A stretch of 64,000 nt of DNA from Rapana venosa (Eukaryota; Mollusca; Gastropoda; Neogastropoda; Muricidae), in contig CM054158.1 in the NCBI GenBank assembly GCA_028751875.1, forward strand, positions 15,721,973-15,785,972. The letters run 5' to 3'. The translations under genes and the position numbers were made by a program. Within the stretch, counting starts at the first letter, position 1. The number at the start of each line of letters is the position of its first letter. Shown here one piece after another: positions 1 to 9,270 of this stretch. Under the pieces are notes generated by a model. The model saw nothing but the letters and a program-made list of their open reading frames with translations, was not told the origin of the DNA and ran no database searches.

Positions 1-979
1 TACGATTACTATTGAGAGACATCCTTTTACTATGGGAATCTGAATTAAAGTCATTAGCTACATGATAAGAAGAAGGGTTTGATAACCTGCTGTTTAAGTC
101 TTCACACAGTATTATATCTACTTCATCAAATGACACCACACAATTGACTAAACATTCTTCCAGCATAGCAATTCCATTATCATTGTCAAACATGTTATGA
201 AATGGTGAACCTTAAGGTGGTATATACACACATACCAATAATACATTCCTTGAAGTACACAACAAAGATCTGTCAAAGAGAAACACACAAATGTTAGAAT
301 AAGGAACATCCAAACATTTCACAAGGTTAGCTAACTCATACTTTATTAAACAAACTAACCCAACAGATTGTCTTCCTTGGTGACTAACTTTAATTGCAGA
401 CTTACAAAAGGCCTTATAGCCACTAAAAACATCTGGCTGGAAATTTTCCAGGAACGTTTCTGTCAGACATATAAAATGGAAGCTAGGCACATAAGATACA
501 AAATCCCTGTCAGTGAGTTTAGAAAGCAACCCATTTACCTTCCAAGATGTAAAAAAAAAAGAAGAAAACATTTTATATGTTTCATTTTTATTGCTATGAT
601 TCAATGTGTCTACATCATCTAAACTGACACTATCACTATTTATATTGATGAGACTAGAAACCAAGTTAATGCTATCATCGGTACTGCCAGCATCATTTAT
701 TAACACAGGCTCTTTTTTTTTTTGGCAGCCTACAACCAGACAAATCTTGGGGGATAGATGCACCTTGGTCAGACCTGTCTTTGTCTTGCTTCTTAAGGCC
801 AGGTGTGTATATCCACAGCACACAGCTCTATTACAGCACAAAGGGGGATTGCCTGTGTGACTGACTCTGGCCCACTTATGACTGGTGTATGTTTCTTTCT
901 GGTTTACCCTGTGAATTTCCTCTAGGGACAGATGTGTGTATGGGCTGGCCAAACAGCTATTCCTTTCTTTGGTGATCAT
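1..979 (-). pseudogene. LINE-alpha ORF2 start, APE endonuclease, broken
   Basis: Start of ORF2 of LINE-alpha copy A, read from the ATG near 979. The first 140 residues are low-similarity leader. The endonuclease then starts with KVNGLLSKLTDRDFV and carries FICLTETFLE, where the E is the expected metal-binding glutamate of APE endonucleases. It continues into VCVYIPP, where an in-frame TAA (about 210-212) stops it. The copy at 23251 has a Glu codon there. Beyond the stop the frame still reads FHNMFDNDNGIAMLEE and CEDLNSR, the counterpart of the usual GD(F/L)N block, up to the window edge. The rest of ORF2, including RT, lies outside the window. Confidence 0.8.
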
Positions 980-1015
980 TGAGGGTCACCTTTTCTTTGT
1001 TGATTTATCAGATGG

Positions 1016-1747
1016 TCAAAAACCATTCTTACTTGTTTCCCCTCTTGCTCTAGCACTCTTTAAATATGGGGTCAATTTGCGCCTAATTTCCCTAATAGAC
1101 TGAGAAAAATCTTCATCTACAAAAGTACTAGAGCCTTTCAGGCGAGATTTTGCCTTCATTATTCTAATCTTATCCTGATAAAAACAGCATCTGGCAATAA
1201 TAGGAGAGTTAGCTTTAGAATTGATATGGGCCACTCTATCAAACTTTACATCCTTGACATCCATTTTTTCAGAAAGAAGATTTTTCACAGCCATCTCACA
1301 GTCAGCACCACTCTGGTTTGATTTCATCTCTAAGCCATGAACAATAATGTTGTTCCACCGTGATCGTCCTTCTGCTTGGTCAGCCTTCTTTTCCAGCTTA
1401 TCCACTCTGTTTGTCAGTTCTGTATTTGTCTCTCATAGTTTTATGTTTTCAGTTTTGAGGTTGTCCATGTCTCTTCTTAGGTGGCACATTTCTTCTTTCA
1501 AAACACCAACACTGTCTGTCAACACCTGAATCTCACTTTTGAAACTGTCCACTGTAGACTTCACTAGGTTTTCCAGCTTCACTATTTTGTCTGCCATCAT
1601 GTTCAGTGTCAGTTCCTGGAGAGTTGCTGCAGGAGAGGAATCCTGTCTGTGTTGTATGGTCGTAGGCATGTTTGCAGCCACCTCTGCACTGGTTTTGGTC
1701 CTGGGAGAAGGCTTCCCTGGAACAGTTTGACCACCACCAGTTGTCAA
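1016..1747 (-). pseudogene. LINE-alpha ORF1 (coiled coil + RNA-binding fold), one in-frame stop
   Basis: ORF1 of LINE-alpha copy A, about 243 codons from the ATG at 1747 to the stop at 1016. LINE ORF1 proteins bind the element RNA as a chaperone in the RNP. Residues from about 50 to 125 form a heptad-rich coiled coil with many K, E, L and V. The segment WNNIIVHGLE opens an RRM-like fold, and KFDRVAHINSK and ARCCFYQDK belong to its core. The C-terminal part has the LTPYLKSAR block typical of the ORF1 C-terminal domain. An in-frame TGA sits near 1436, just after ENIKL. Copy B at 16925 has a sense codon there, so this is a later nonsense change. ORF2 starts close downstream, as usual for a two-ORF LINE. 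Confidence 0.8.
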
Positions 1748-2189
1748 GCTCGTTTGTCTCAGCTTTCGTCCTTGGCCAGTAGATTTAGGGGGGAGGGGGG
1801 GGGGGGGGGTCCAGGGTTGGTCTCCACATCACCACACAGCAATAAAAGTCCCCCCCAAAATAGATAGGTCAGGGTCAGTCCTAACATGACACTGTCTGGC
1901 TGGCTTTTCAGTGTCAGGATGGAGGTTCAGTGTAAGGATGGATGTACGCATAGCAGATTTGAATTCTGCCCGTTTGGACTTAAAACAGGCAAATACTGCT
2001 GCAAATGTCCCACAGACAGCCCTGTATAGTTGCACTGAAATTCCCATCCTCCTGATCTAACTACCTGCCAACAATGAGAAACTAAAACCACTTAAACTAG
2101 TTACTATTTCACAAAAATACCTGAGCAATTTCACTATGTCTTCTCCTTCACACACTGCCTAGAAAGCAAAAAATCTGGGTTTGAAAATT

Positions 2190-2440
2190 GAAGTGTGAGG
2201 TGGTTCGATTTCGGATTGATCCCAAAACTTTTCCTGAATCTACTAGACAGTGAGCAGTAGTCTTTCCAAGAGACCATAAGCTGAGGTCCTGTGTGCAATA
2301 CTCATTTAGTGCACACAACAACAAAGAACCAAGGCAGCTAGAAATTTGTCTCTGGCAAAATTCTGTAGTATAATTAAAGCTACTCATGATAGGAAGTGAA
2401 ATATATAATTTACAGACAGGAAAACTAATGGGTGGCGCTG
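2190..2440 (+). mobile_element. tRNA-derived SINE fragment (family S1)
   Basis: The sequence has a B-box-like GGTTCGATTTC near 2200. A central domain follows with GTCTCTGGCAAAATTCTGTAG and ends in GGGTGGCGCTG. The same central words recur on the minus strand at 9275-9800 and 9095-9270. I associate this domain with SINEs common in gastropod genomes, from memory rather than a search. No A box is clear, so the 5' end is decayed. The fragment lies between the LINE-alpha 5' end and the LTR/PBS region of the Gypsy element and may have truncated the LTR. Confidence 0.55.
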
Positions 2441-2494
2441 CTCTTGTGTGTTTTCAAAACAAAAAGTTAGTTCTTCAAAGAACCATGTGACAAT

Positions 2495-2512
2495 TGGGGG
2501 CTTGTCCAGGAT
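2495..2512 (+). other. Putative primer binding site, tRNA-Pro type
   Basis: The 18 bases TGGGGGCTTGTCCAGGAT match the proline-tRNA primer binding site known from murine-type retroviruses at 16 of 18 positions. They follow a GTGACA end by two bases, the usual LTR 3' terminus and spacer. They lie about 1 kb before gag on the same strand. No second LTR is present to confirm the LTR end at 2492. Confidence 0.5.
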
Positions 2513-2559
2513 ATCTCTCAACTTTGAATCCTCCATTAATACAGTCAGCTTCTGACTTC

Positions 2560-3240
2560 AGATTTCAAGTGGAGAATAATTGTATTCACGTGCTGGGGTT
2601 GTGTTTACAGAGATAACGAATTTCAGCGTGAAGTTCCTTGTGTTGATTCAGTAGGTGTACATCTGAAAAGTGCTGGTATTTCAGAGTAACCTGAAGCTGA
2701 ATTTGTGAAGTCATCTATTCACCACTGGGGTGTGTCTAGGATAGATCTACGGAATTTCAGTGTGAAATGGTTGTGTTGATTCAGTAAGTGTACATCTGAA
2801 AGTGTTGCAGTGTTTCAGAGTAACCTAAAGCTGAATTTGTGAAGTCATCGTATTCACCACTTGGGTGTGTTTGCGATAGATCTACGGAATTTCAGTGTGA
2901 AATTCATTGTTTTGATCAGAAGGTGTGCATCTGAAAGTGCTGTGGTGTTTCAGAGTAATCTGGCACTGAATTTGTGAAGAGGCATCATATTCACCACTGG
3001 GGTGTGTCTACAATAGATCTACAAAATTTCAGGGTGAAATTCAGAGTGTGGGTCAAGGAGCCTATGTCTGAAGTGCTCTGGTATTTCAGATCAAGGTGGA
3101 GTTGAATCTGTGAGAAAAGCAGATGTGTATTCAGTGTTTCCAGTGTGACAACAGTAGATCTACAGAATTTCTGGGTGAAATTCAGCATCTGGATTTAGAG
3201 TTCTTCATCTGTTTTGCTGCTGTGATTGAGACTGTGTTCG
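2560..3240 (+). repeat. About 135-bp minisatellite, five diverged copies
   Basis: The anchor TATTCACCACTGGGGTGTG (and variants) recurs at 2582, 2716, 2851, 2988 and 3128, with spacings of 134, 135, 137 and 140 bp. Each unit also carries ATAGATCTACGGAATTTCAG and a CTGAAAGTGCTG block. The array lies between the putative primer binding site and gag, so it is part of the untranslated leader of the Gypsy element or was inserted there. Confidence 0.85.
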
Positions 3241-3474
3241 GTAAAGTTGTGAAATCCAGTGAGCATTGTGTGACTCAAGTGACTGTCAGGGGCCTTAGCT
3301 TCCTGCTGAGTGAGATCTGGCATCTGATGTAGATGTTTCTGTGGAGCCCACATAAATACAACTGGATCTAGGTGGTGTTGTCATTGTGTGACATAAAAGG
3401 TGAAAGAGGGATTGGAGTGGTATATTGAATGGTAAATGTGTGTCTGATCCCAGTCTTTGAAGGAATAAGCCACT

Positions 3475-5084
3475 ATGGCAGATAGCAAGGAGGAGCTAGC
3501 AAATCTAGCATGACAATATGGAGTCAAAGGAAAAGAGTTGTTGGAAGCCTTTAGAGAAGAAAGAGAAAAGGATAGAAAGGAGATAATTGAAAGGGAAGAG
3601 AGAAGAGAAACTCTTGAAAGAGAAGAAAGAGAAAAAAAAGAGAAGATGAAAGAGAAGGGGAAAAAATGAAAGAAGAGAAGCCATGGAGAGAGAAGAGAGG
3701 AGAGAAGCCCTTGAAAGAGAAGGGGAAAAAATGAAAGAAGAGAAGCCATGGAGAGAGAAGAGAGGAGAGAAGCCCTTGAAAGAGAAGGGGAAAAAATGAA
3801 AGAAGAGAAGCCATGGAGAGAGAAGAGAGGAGAGAAGCTCTTGAAAGAGAAGAAAGAGAAAGAAAAGAGAAGATTGAAAGAGGAGAAAGAGAGAAAGAAA
3901 AGAAGATAGGATAAAAGGAAGAGAAAGAAAAGAAAGAGAAGAGGAGAAAGACAGGAAAAGATTCAAAGGAAGCTCTTGAAAGAGAAGAAAGAGAGAGGTG
4001 AAGGCAGGATAGGATTGAGAGAGAAGAGAAAGAAAGAAAGAAAGAATTGAAAAGGAAGAAGCACAAAGGTATCACAAACTAGAGATAAAGAGAATCGAGC
4101 TGGAGTACAGGGTTCTGCCCAAAGACCCAGTAATGACGGTTCAAAGAATCCAAAGCTGCCAGCATTTGTGGATGGAGAAGATGACCTGGACAGTTATTTA
4201 GAGAGGTTTGAACACTTTGCTACCAAATCTGGATGGGCACATGACAGATGGGCCTCTAATTTGGGTGCTTTATTGACAGGGAGGGCACTTGGCGTCTACA
4301 CTCCTCTGTCTCGGGAAGAAGCTGAAGATTATTTCCAACTGAAGGTCGCTCTTCTGACACGATATGACTTCACAGAAGAAGGATACCATCTTCGATTCCA
4401 TGACTGTCAACCTGAAGATGGAGACAGACCAGCACAGTTTATTGTCAGACTTGAAGCATATCTCAAAAACTGGGTTCAGTTATCAGGTAATACAGAGGAT
4501 TATGAAGGACTGTCAAGCCTTATTGTAAAGGAGCAGTTTATTGATGCCTGCCCAAAGGATGTGGCAGCTCTTCTGCGTCAGCAAGAATCTCAAAAACTGT
4601 GTGACATGGCTAGGGCTGCAGATCGTTACCTAATATCTCAAAATTGCACCCTGGCGATTGCAAAGCCAAGACATTCCTCAGCTTGTAGAGAGCAAAGTAA
4701 ACCAGATGAGAAAGAGAAGCTTAGACAAGTGAAATGCTTTAAGTGCCATCGTATTGGACACAGGCAGTCTGAATGTCAAACCTATCGGGCTTCTGGAACT
4801 GCAAACGCCCACTCAAGAACGTCAGGGAGTGGAGGCCAGAATGACAGACGTGTCAGAGGGAATGCAGTACCATCAGTGCATAGGGCAGCTGTAGCAAGGG
4901 CAGGCAGCCAGATATGTGCTGGGGGTGTGGTGAAGCCATTTTTGCAGGAGAACCAGTTGTGCGATGATGATATGGAGGATGGTCACCTTCTTTTGGCTTC
5001 TGGAAAGAAGATCCCTGTGATTAGCAGTGCAGCAGCTGGATCATTCATCAGGAAGAATATCAATCTGCCAGTAAGAAAGGGTTG
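3475..5084 (+). pseudogene. gag: Gypsy gag polyprotein with charged N-terminus and CCHC knuckle
   Basis: Gag builds the virus-like particle and binds the element RNA. A start at 3475 reads MADSKEELANLA, then a TGA at 3511. The frame resumes in a very charged coiled-coil region (E, R, K) up to about 4130, scrambled by a 65-bp tandem repeat. The open part from 4168 has the capsid core: DGEDDLDSYLERFE, then LLTGRALGVY, LKVALLTRYD and LIVKEQFIDACP, in the order usual for this gag type. The zinc knuckle CFKCHRIGHRQSEC fits CX2CX4HX4C. The frame ends at a TGA (5083-5085) that falls before the protease. The true start may be 3475 rather than 4168, since KLPAF, typical for this gag, lies just upstream of 4168. 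Confidence 0.8.
3666..3860 (+). repeat. 65-bp tandem repeat inside gag, three copies
   Basis: ATGAAAGAAGAGAAGCCATG starts at 3666, 3731 and 3796, giving an exact 65-bp period with nearly identical units. The whole stretch from 3540 to 4060 is a purine (GA) tract. A 65-bp unit is not a multiple of three, so each added unit shifts the gag frame. Confidence 0.9.
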
Positions 5085-5085
5085 A

Positions 5086-5492
5086 GTCTCTGGAAAGACT
5101 ATGGATGTCCTGAGAGATACTGGATGCAGTGGAGTGGTGGTCAGGCAGGACTTGGTTAAGGAAAACCAATCACAGAGTGCAAGAACCTCCTCATGTCAGT
5201 GGACAATGTGATGAAGAAGGTACCCACAGCTTTAATCAGTGTGGACACACCTTACTTTGTAGGAGAGACTGAAGCTTTGTGCCTGCCTGATCCAGTCTAT
5301 GATCTGATTATTGACAATATTGAGGGTGCTAGGCCTGCAGTTGAACCTGATCCAGACTGGATAGAAAAGAAAAGCATGCCCATCCTAGGTGGCTGTTCAT
5401 CAGGAGAAGAAGGTGCTGGCTCAACCAATGATAATCAGAAGATGCTTGAATCTGGAACCAGAGACAATTTCCAAGTAGGAAAACAAAAATGA
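5086..5492 (+). pseudogene. Gypsy aspartic protease region
   Basis: The retropepsin cleaves the element polyprotein. After the gag stop the frame reads MDVLRDTGCSGVVVRQDLV, where DTG is the catalytic triad of the aspartic protease with a hydrophobic strand before it and the usual VV(V/R) after it. A frameshift near 5160-5190 moves to the frame that starts at 5193, with VDTPYFVGETEALCLPDPVY and YDLIIDNIEGAR, the C-terminal part of the protease fold in this element type. The frame stops at 5490-5492, four bases into the integrase frame that starts at 5489. It is broken by at least one frameshift. Confidence 0.65.
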
Positions 5493-6860
5493 TAATAAAT
5501 GCCCTTGATGATGAGTCCAATGCTGAGGAATGTGCCGTGACAACAAGGGCCCAATCAAGGAAGGATAGGGAAAACATTCCCCTGAAAGTCACTGATAGTT
5601 CTAAGGCAGCTATTGTGGACAAGGAAAAATTGATTGAGCTTCAGAGAGCTGACCCCTCACTTGATAAATATCATAAACATGAGGAGCCTGTCATAACAAA
5701 AAGTGGGGAGGTTCACTTTGAAATAAAAGAGGGTGTCCTCTTCAGGGTCTTCAAGAAACCCAACTTCAACCATGGAAAAGATGTACACCAGGTGGTGGTG
5801 CCATCTCGACTACGTAACTCTGTAATGGAGCTGGCTCATGACTATTGCAGGAGGTCATATAGGCATCAAGAAAACTGCAGATAAGATCCAGGCAGCTTTT
5901 TACTGGCCAGGACTTCATCAGGATGTTACCAGGTTTTGTCAGTCCTGTGATATATATCAGAAGACTGTGCTGAAAGGAAAAGTTCCCAAGGTTCCACTGC
6001 AGAAGATGCCCCTAATTGATCTACCCTTCAAGAGAGTTGCAATTGACATCATTGTTCCTTTCAACCCTGTGAGTGATGCCGGACATATGTATATTCTGAC
6101 ATTGGTGGATTATGCCTCGAGATACCCAGAAGCGGTCCCTCTGAAGAATATTGATTCAGAGACAGTAGCTGAAGCATTGTTTGACATGTTTAGCAGGCTG
6201 AGGTCCCTGAAGAAATCCTAAGTGACCTGGGCACCCAGTTTGTGTCAAATTGTATGACAGAAGTGACAAGATTACTCAACATCCGGCATGTGACGTCTGC
6301 TTACCATCCAATGTGCAACAGACTGGTGGAAAAGTTTAATGGGACATTGAAGTCAATGCTGAAGAAATTGTGTAGTGAGCAGCCTAGGCAGTGGCACAGG
6401 TTTATCAATGCCCTTCTGTTTGCATATCGTGAGGTGCCTCAAGAGTCTACTGGCTTTTCTCCTTTCGAGCTCTTGTACGGCAGATCTGTGAGAGGACCAA
6501 TGCACATCCTGAAAGAACTGTGGACAAAAGAGGTGGAGCACCCAGAGGTGAAGAACAGTTACCAGTACGTCTTTGAGCTAAGAGAGAAGCTGGAAGAAAC
6601 TCTGCAGCTGGCCAAAGACCAACTTGAGAGAGTTTAGCATCGTAGTAAACACTACTATGACCGCAAAGCAAAATCTTGGAAGTTTGAAAAGGGGGAAAAG
6701 TGCTGGTGCTTCTCCCTACGAACAATAATAAGCTGTTGATGCAGTGGAAGGGACCCTTCATCATTGACGAAATTGCTGGACTGAATGACTACAGGGTGAA
6801 GCTGAGAGGCAAACTGAGGGTGTACCATGCAAACCTGCTGAAAAAGTATGTTGAAAGAGG
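5489..6860 (+). pseudogene. Gypsy integrase (HHCC, DDE core, GPF domain), frameshifted
   Basis: Integrase joins the element cDNA to host DNA. A linker (TTRAQSRKDRE) comes first. The HHCC zinc domain starts with HD near 5840, jumps frame at about 5850, then reads GGHIGIKKTADKI and ends in CQSCDIY. The catalytic core has the first Asp in VAIDIIVPF (about 6040). After a frameshift near 6195 the second Asp is in ILSDLGTQFV and the Glu is in CNRLVEKFNGTL, so all three catalytic acids are still seen. NALLFAYREVPQESTGFSPF is the usual post-core block. The C-terminal part has WKGPFIIDEI, a GPY/F-type module, and ends in VYHANLLKKY. It lies upstream of RT, which is unusual for Ty3/Gypsy. Further stops are near 6637. 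Confidence 0.8.
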
Positions 6861-6889
6861 AACACAGGAGCAATCACATGAGCCAACAG

Positions 6890-8024
6890 CAACGCTGTAT
6901 GCTGCAGCAGGCCAGAAGAGGCTGATGTCTGGAGAAGAAGAAATCAATGCCAGTGATGAAGAGACATTGAAGGATGATGAACTACTGGAACTAAGTGGAA
7001 TAGGTTTGTGTGAATCACTGGAGGACGTTACTATGGGACCGAGACTCGCTTGTCACCAGAAGGAAGAACTCAGGATGCTTATGAATGATTATGCTGACAG
7101 GTTCACTGAAATCCCAGGAACTACAGGATTGGTTGAGCACCAAATAAATCTGACATTTTCTGTACCAGTCAGGTCAAAGCCTTACCCTATTCCATATGCA
7201 GCCAGAGAATTTTTGAAGAAGGACATTAGTGAAATGATGAAAATGGGCATAAAACGGGATTCCAAGAACTCCCCATATGCTTCACCGGTCGTTGGTGTCA
7301 AGAAGAAGGATGGAGCAAATCGCATATGTGTGGATTATAGGAAGCTCAACAAGATTACTATTTTTGATCCAGAACCTATGCCAACAGCAGAGGAACTGTT
7401 TCAGAAACTGAGTGGAGATAAGTATTTCTCCAAAATTGACCTCAGCAAAGGGTACTGGCAGGTATCAATCCCACAAGAGGACATCCCTAAAACAGCATTT
7501 GTAACCCCGGATGGAACTTATGAATTTCTGAAGATACCCTTTGGCATGATGAATCCAGGGGCTACACTGAAACGTGGAATGAGACACATGCTAAGGGACC
7601 AAGAAAACGTGGTGTATTACTGGGATGACATTCTAGTACACACACGCACATGGGAAGAACATGTTGAAACCCTGCAAGAATCATTGAACTGCCTCGTCAG
7701 GGCCAATTTGACAGTGAGGCCAAGTAAGTACATCCTGGCAACAGACAATGTAGATTTCATTGGTCATATGCTTCAGGACAGCCAGAAACTGAGAAAGGGC
7801 TTCATGAAGACAACGTGAAGAAAATCAGGGATGCTGCCCGACCAATTACCAAGAAACAAATCCGGTCATTTATGGGCTTGGCTGGATATTACAGAGAGTT
7901 CATTCCAAACTTCTCTGCAATATTTGCACCTCTCACAGACCTTGTGAAAAAAGGGGGAAACCCTTTACAGTTGAGTAGGGCGATGCACAAGAAAAGGCGT
8001 ACCAGACCATCAAGGATCTTTTGA
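6890..8024 (+). pseudogene. Gypsy reverse transcriptase
   Basis: RT copies the element RNA into cDNA. An open stretch continues directly from the integrase C-terminus without a stop until 7818. RT starts with the pre-palm YPIPYAAREF, then SPVVGVKKKDG and RICVDYRKLN. FSKIDLSKGYWQV has the first catalytic Asp, and FLKIPFGMMNPGAT is the primer-grip side. YYWDDILVHT has the catalytic Asp pair; YWDD instead of YVDD/YIDD is a mild variant. The thumb and connection appear as ATDNVDFIGHML. After a frameshift near 7800 they appear as SFMGLAGYYREFIPNFS and APLTDLVKKGG, to a stop at about 8024. Confidence 0.85.
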
Positions 8025-8375
8025 CCAGCAACCCAGTCCTTCAACTCCCTGACCCGGCCAAGACCTACATCCTGAGGACAGACGCATCTGGATGTTGGTG
8101 TTGGGGCAGTCTTGTTGCAGGAACATGACAGGAAGCTGTTTCCTGTCAGCTATGCCAGCAAGAAACCTTCTTCAATGGAGCAGAAGTACTCCACTATCGA
8201 GAAGGAGTGCCTGGCCATTGTATGGGGTTTGAGGAAATTCAATTTGTACCTTCAAGGTGTACAGTTTGTGCTGCAAACAGACCACCACCCACTCACCTAC
8301 CTTGACTCACCAAGTTCATCAATGACAGAGTGATGGGCTGGGAAATGTACTTACAAAACTTTAACATGAGAATTT
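8025..8375 (+). pseudogene. Gypsy RNase H, truncated at its end
   Basis: RNase H removes the RNA strand during cDNA synthesis. YILRTDASG has the first acidic residue. A frameshift near 8090-8110 leads to VSYASKKPSSMEQKYSTIEK, then ECLAIVWGLRKF with the catalytic Glu and LQTDHHPLTYL with a further Asp. The frame that was open stops at 8333. In the neighbouring frame DRVMGWEMYLQNFNMRI continues to about 8375, as expected for the end of RNase H. In Gmr1-like elements RNase H is the last pol domain, so most of pol is present and only the 3' non-coding part and LTR are lost. Confidence 0.75.
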
Positions 8376-8690
8376 AATCCCGAGTTGAATACTGTTCAAA
8401 ACACAGTGATGTTTTAAATGTTCTTTATAGAAAAAAAATCACTGTTTTGAATGTGGGTGTACCACTTTTGCCATCTACAATGGACAACTCTCTGTTTAAA
8501 TTATTTTATAAAAGCTTTTACATTTTTAACTTCTTTATTGTCCCAAACAAATCCAAAACCAAATGACACAAACACTAAACCTATTTTAGATGCCCAGTAT
8601 GCTTGCCTTTACAATCCAGTATGTATAACATTTTATAAGCTTTGGATGGCAGTCGATTATCTTCCATACAAGTTTTCTTAAAGTGTAGGT
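8376..8690 (-). pseudogene. LINE-alpha ORF2 C-terminal fragment
   Basis: Read on the minus strand, RLPSKAYKMLYILDCKGK aligns with KLPSKSYKMLYDLDVKGK at 25860-25915 of LINE-alpha copy B. It continues as VSFGFGFVWDNKEV and WQKWYTHIQNSDFF against the copy B counterparts. The fragment covers the part between RT and the zinc-knuckle end of ORF2. It abuts the Gypsy RNase H at about 8375 on one side and a GTAGT satellite at about 8690 on the other. It has stops and no intact frame. Confidence 0.75.
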
Positions 8691-9072
8691 ATTGTAGTGT
8701 AGTGTAGTGTAGTGTAGTGTAGTGACGTGGCGTGACATGGCGTGGTGTGTGGTGTGGTGTGGTGTAGTGTAATGTAGTGCAGTGCAGCATAGTGTAGTGA
8801 AGCACAACGCGTAGCATTGTGTAGCCTAGCGGGGCAGTGTGTGGTGTGTCGTGTAGTGTTATGTTGTCTGTTGTGTCATGTAGTGTAGTGTGCTGTGCTG
8901 TGTAGTGTAGTGTGCTGTGCTGTGCAGTGCAGGGTTATGTAGTGTAGTGTAGTACAGTGCAGTGTAGTGTCGTGTAGTGTAATGAAGTGTTGCAGTGCAG
9001 TGTAGTGTAGTGCAGTGTAGTGTTGATGGTGTCATGTCGTGTCCTGTACTGTACTGTACTGTACTGTAGTGC
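8691..9072 (+). repeat. GTAGT-type pentanucleotide satellite
   Basis: A 380-bp array of GTAGT units with variants (GTGGT, GCAGT, GTACT). It is purest at 8695-8725 and turns into CTGTA repeats near 9045-9070. It produces long spurious reading frames of T, H and Y residues on the minus strand. Confidence 0.9.
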
Positions 9073-9094
9073 ATACAACGCTTTTTATTCATGG

Positions 9095-9270
9095 TAGATT
9101 CAGCTTTCCTGCCCATAAATTGGCAGGCTGTTCTCTCTGGGGAGAGTGCCTGCCACAAGAACAGTTGCAGCCCACCTTTTAAAAAGAAAATTTCTGTCTT
9201 CATATGTATTTTTCCCTGACAGAAGTGGGTTTTTTCTATAACTTTTCCTCATGAACAACGCTTTTGTTGC
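9095..9270 (-). mobile_element. SINE family S1, partial copy
   Basis: On the minus strand it reads ACCCACGGCAACAAAAGCG, then a diverged central part, then GCAGGCACTCTCCCCAGAGA. These match the domain order of the S1 copy at 9275-9800. There is no tRNA head here, so it is 5' truncated. Its low-coordinate end lies next to the GTAGT satellite. Confidence 0.45.

Larger units (their letters stand above)
1..2155 (-). mobile_element. LINE-alpha copy A, 5' half, runs off the left edge
   Basis: A non-LTR retrotransposon on the minus strand, read from about 2155 down to base 1 and beyond. It has a 5' UTR (about 2155-1750), ORF1 (1747-1016) and the start of ORF2 with an APE-type endonuclease. The same 5' UTR starts the copy at 16511, including the block GTGAAGGAGAAGA and the block CAGGGCTGTCTGTGGGACAT, which fixes the 5' end of the family. 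A poly-C run (minus strand; poly-G at 1788-1809 on the plus strand) interrupts the UTR. The clade is not assigned. ORF1 is of the coiled-coil plus RNA-binding-fold type seen in L1-like and several other LINE groups. Nonsense mutations show the copy is dead. Confidence 0.85.
2495..8375 (+). mobile_element. Ty3/Gypsy LTR retrotransposon, Gmr1-like order, 3' truncated
   Basis: The internal region of an LTR retrotransposon. Order seen: primer binding site, long leader with 135-bp repeats, gag with a CCHC knuckle, aspartic protease, integrase, RT, RNase H. Integrase before RT is the Ty1/copia arrangement, but the RT and integrase themselves are Ty3/Gypsy in type. That combination is known for the Gmr1-like group of Ty3/Gypsy elements in aquatic animals. 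The element loses its 3' end at about 8375, within or just after RNase H, where a LINE-alpha fragment begins; no 3' LTR is visible. Several frameshifts and stops make it non-functional. The 5' LTR boundary is not resolved because SINE and LINE sequence lies directly upstream. Confidence 0.85.

Noticed and set aside
2560..3240. CRISPR-like array of repeats
   Set aside because: Units are 135 bp, diverged, with no short identical repeat and unique spacer pattern; the context is a retrotransposon leader.
3381..4075. Overlapping minus-strand frames rich in Ser, Leu and Phe
   Set aside because: They are the reverse of the purine-rich coiled-coil part of gag and its 65-bp repeats.
8581..9203. His/Thr-rich minus-strand frames
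   Set aside because: Products of the GTAGT satellite; only the last 30 codons of one carry real LINE-alpha sequence.
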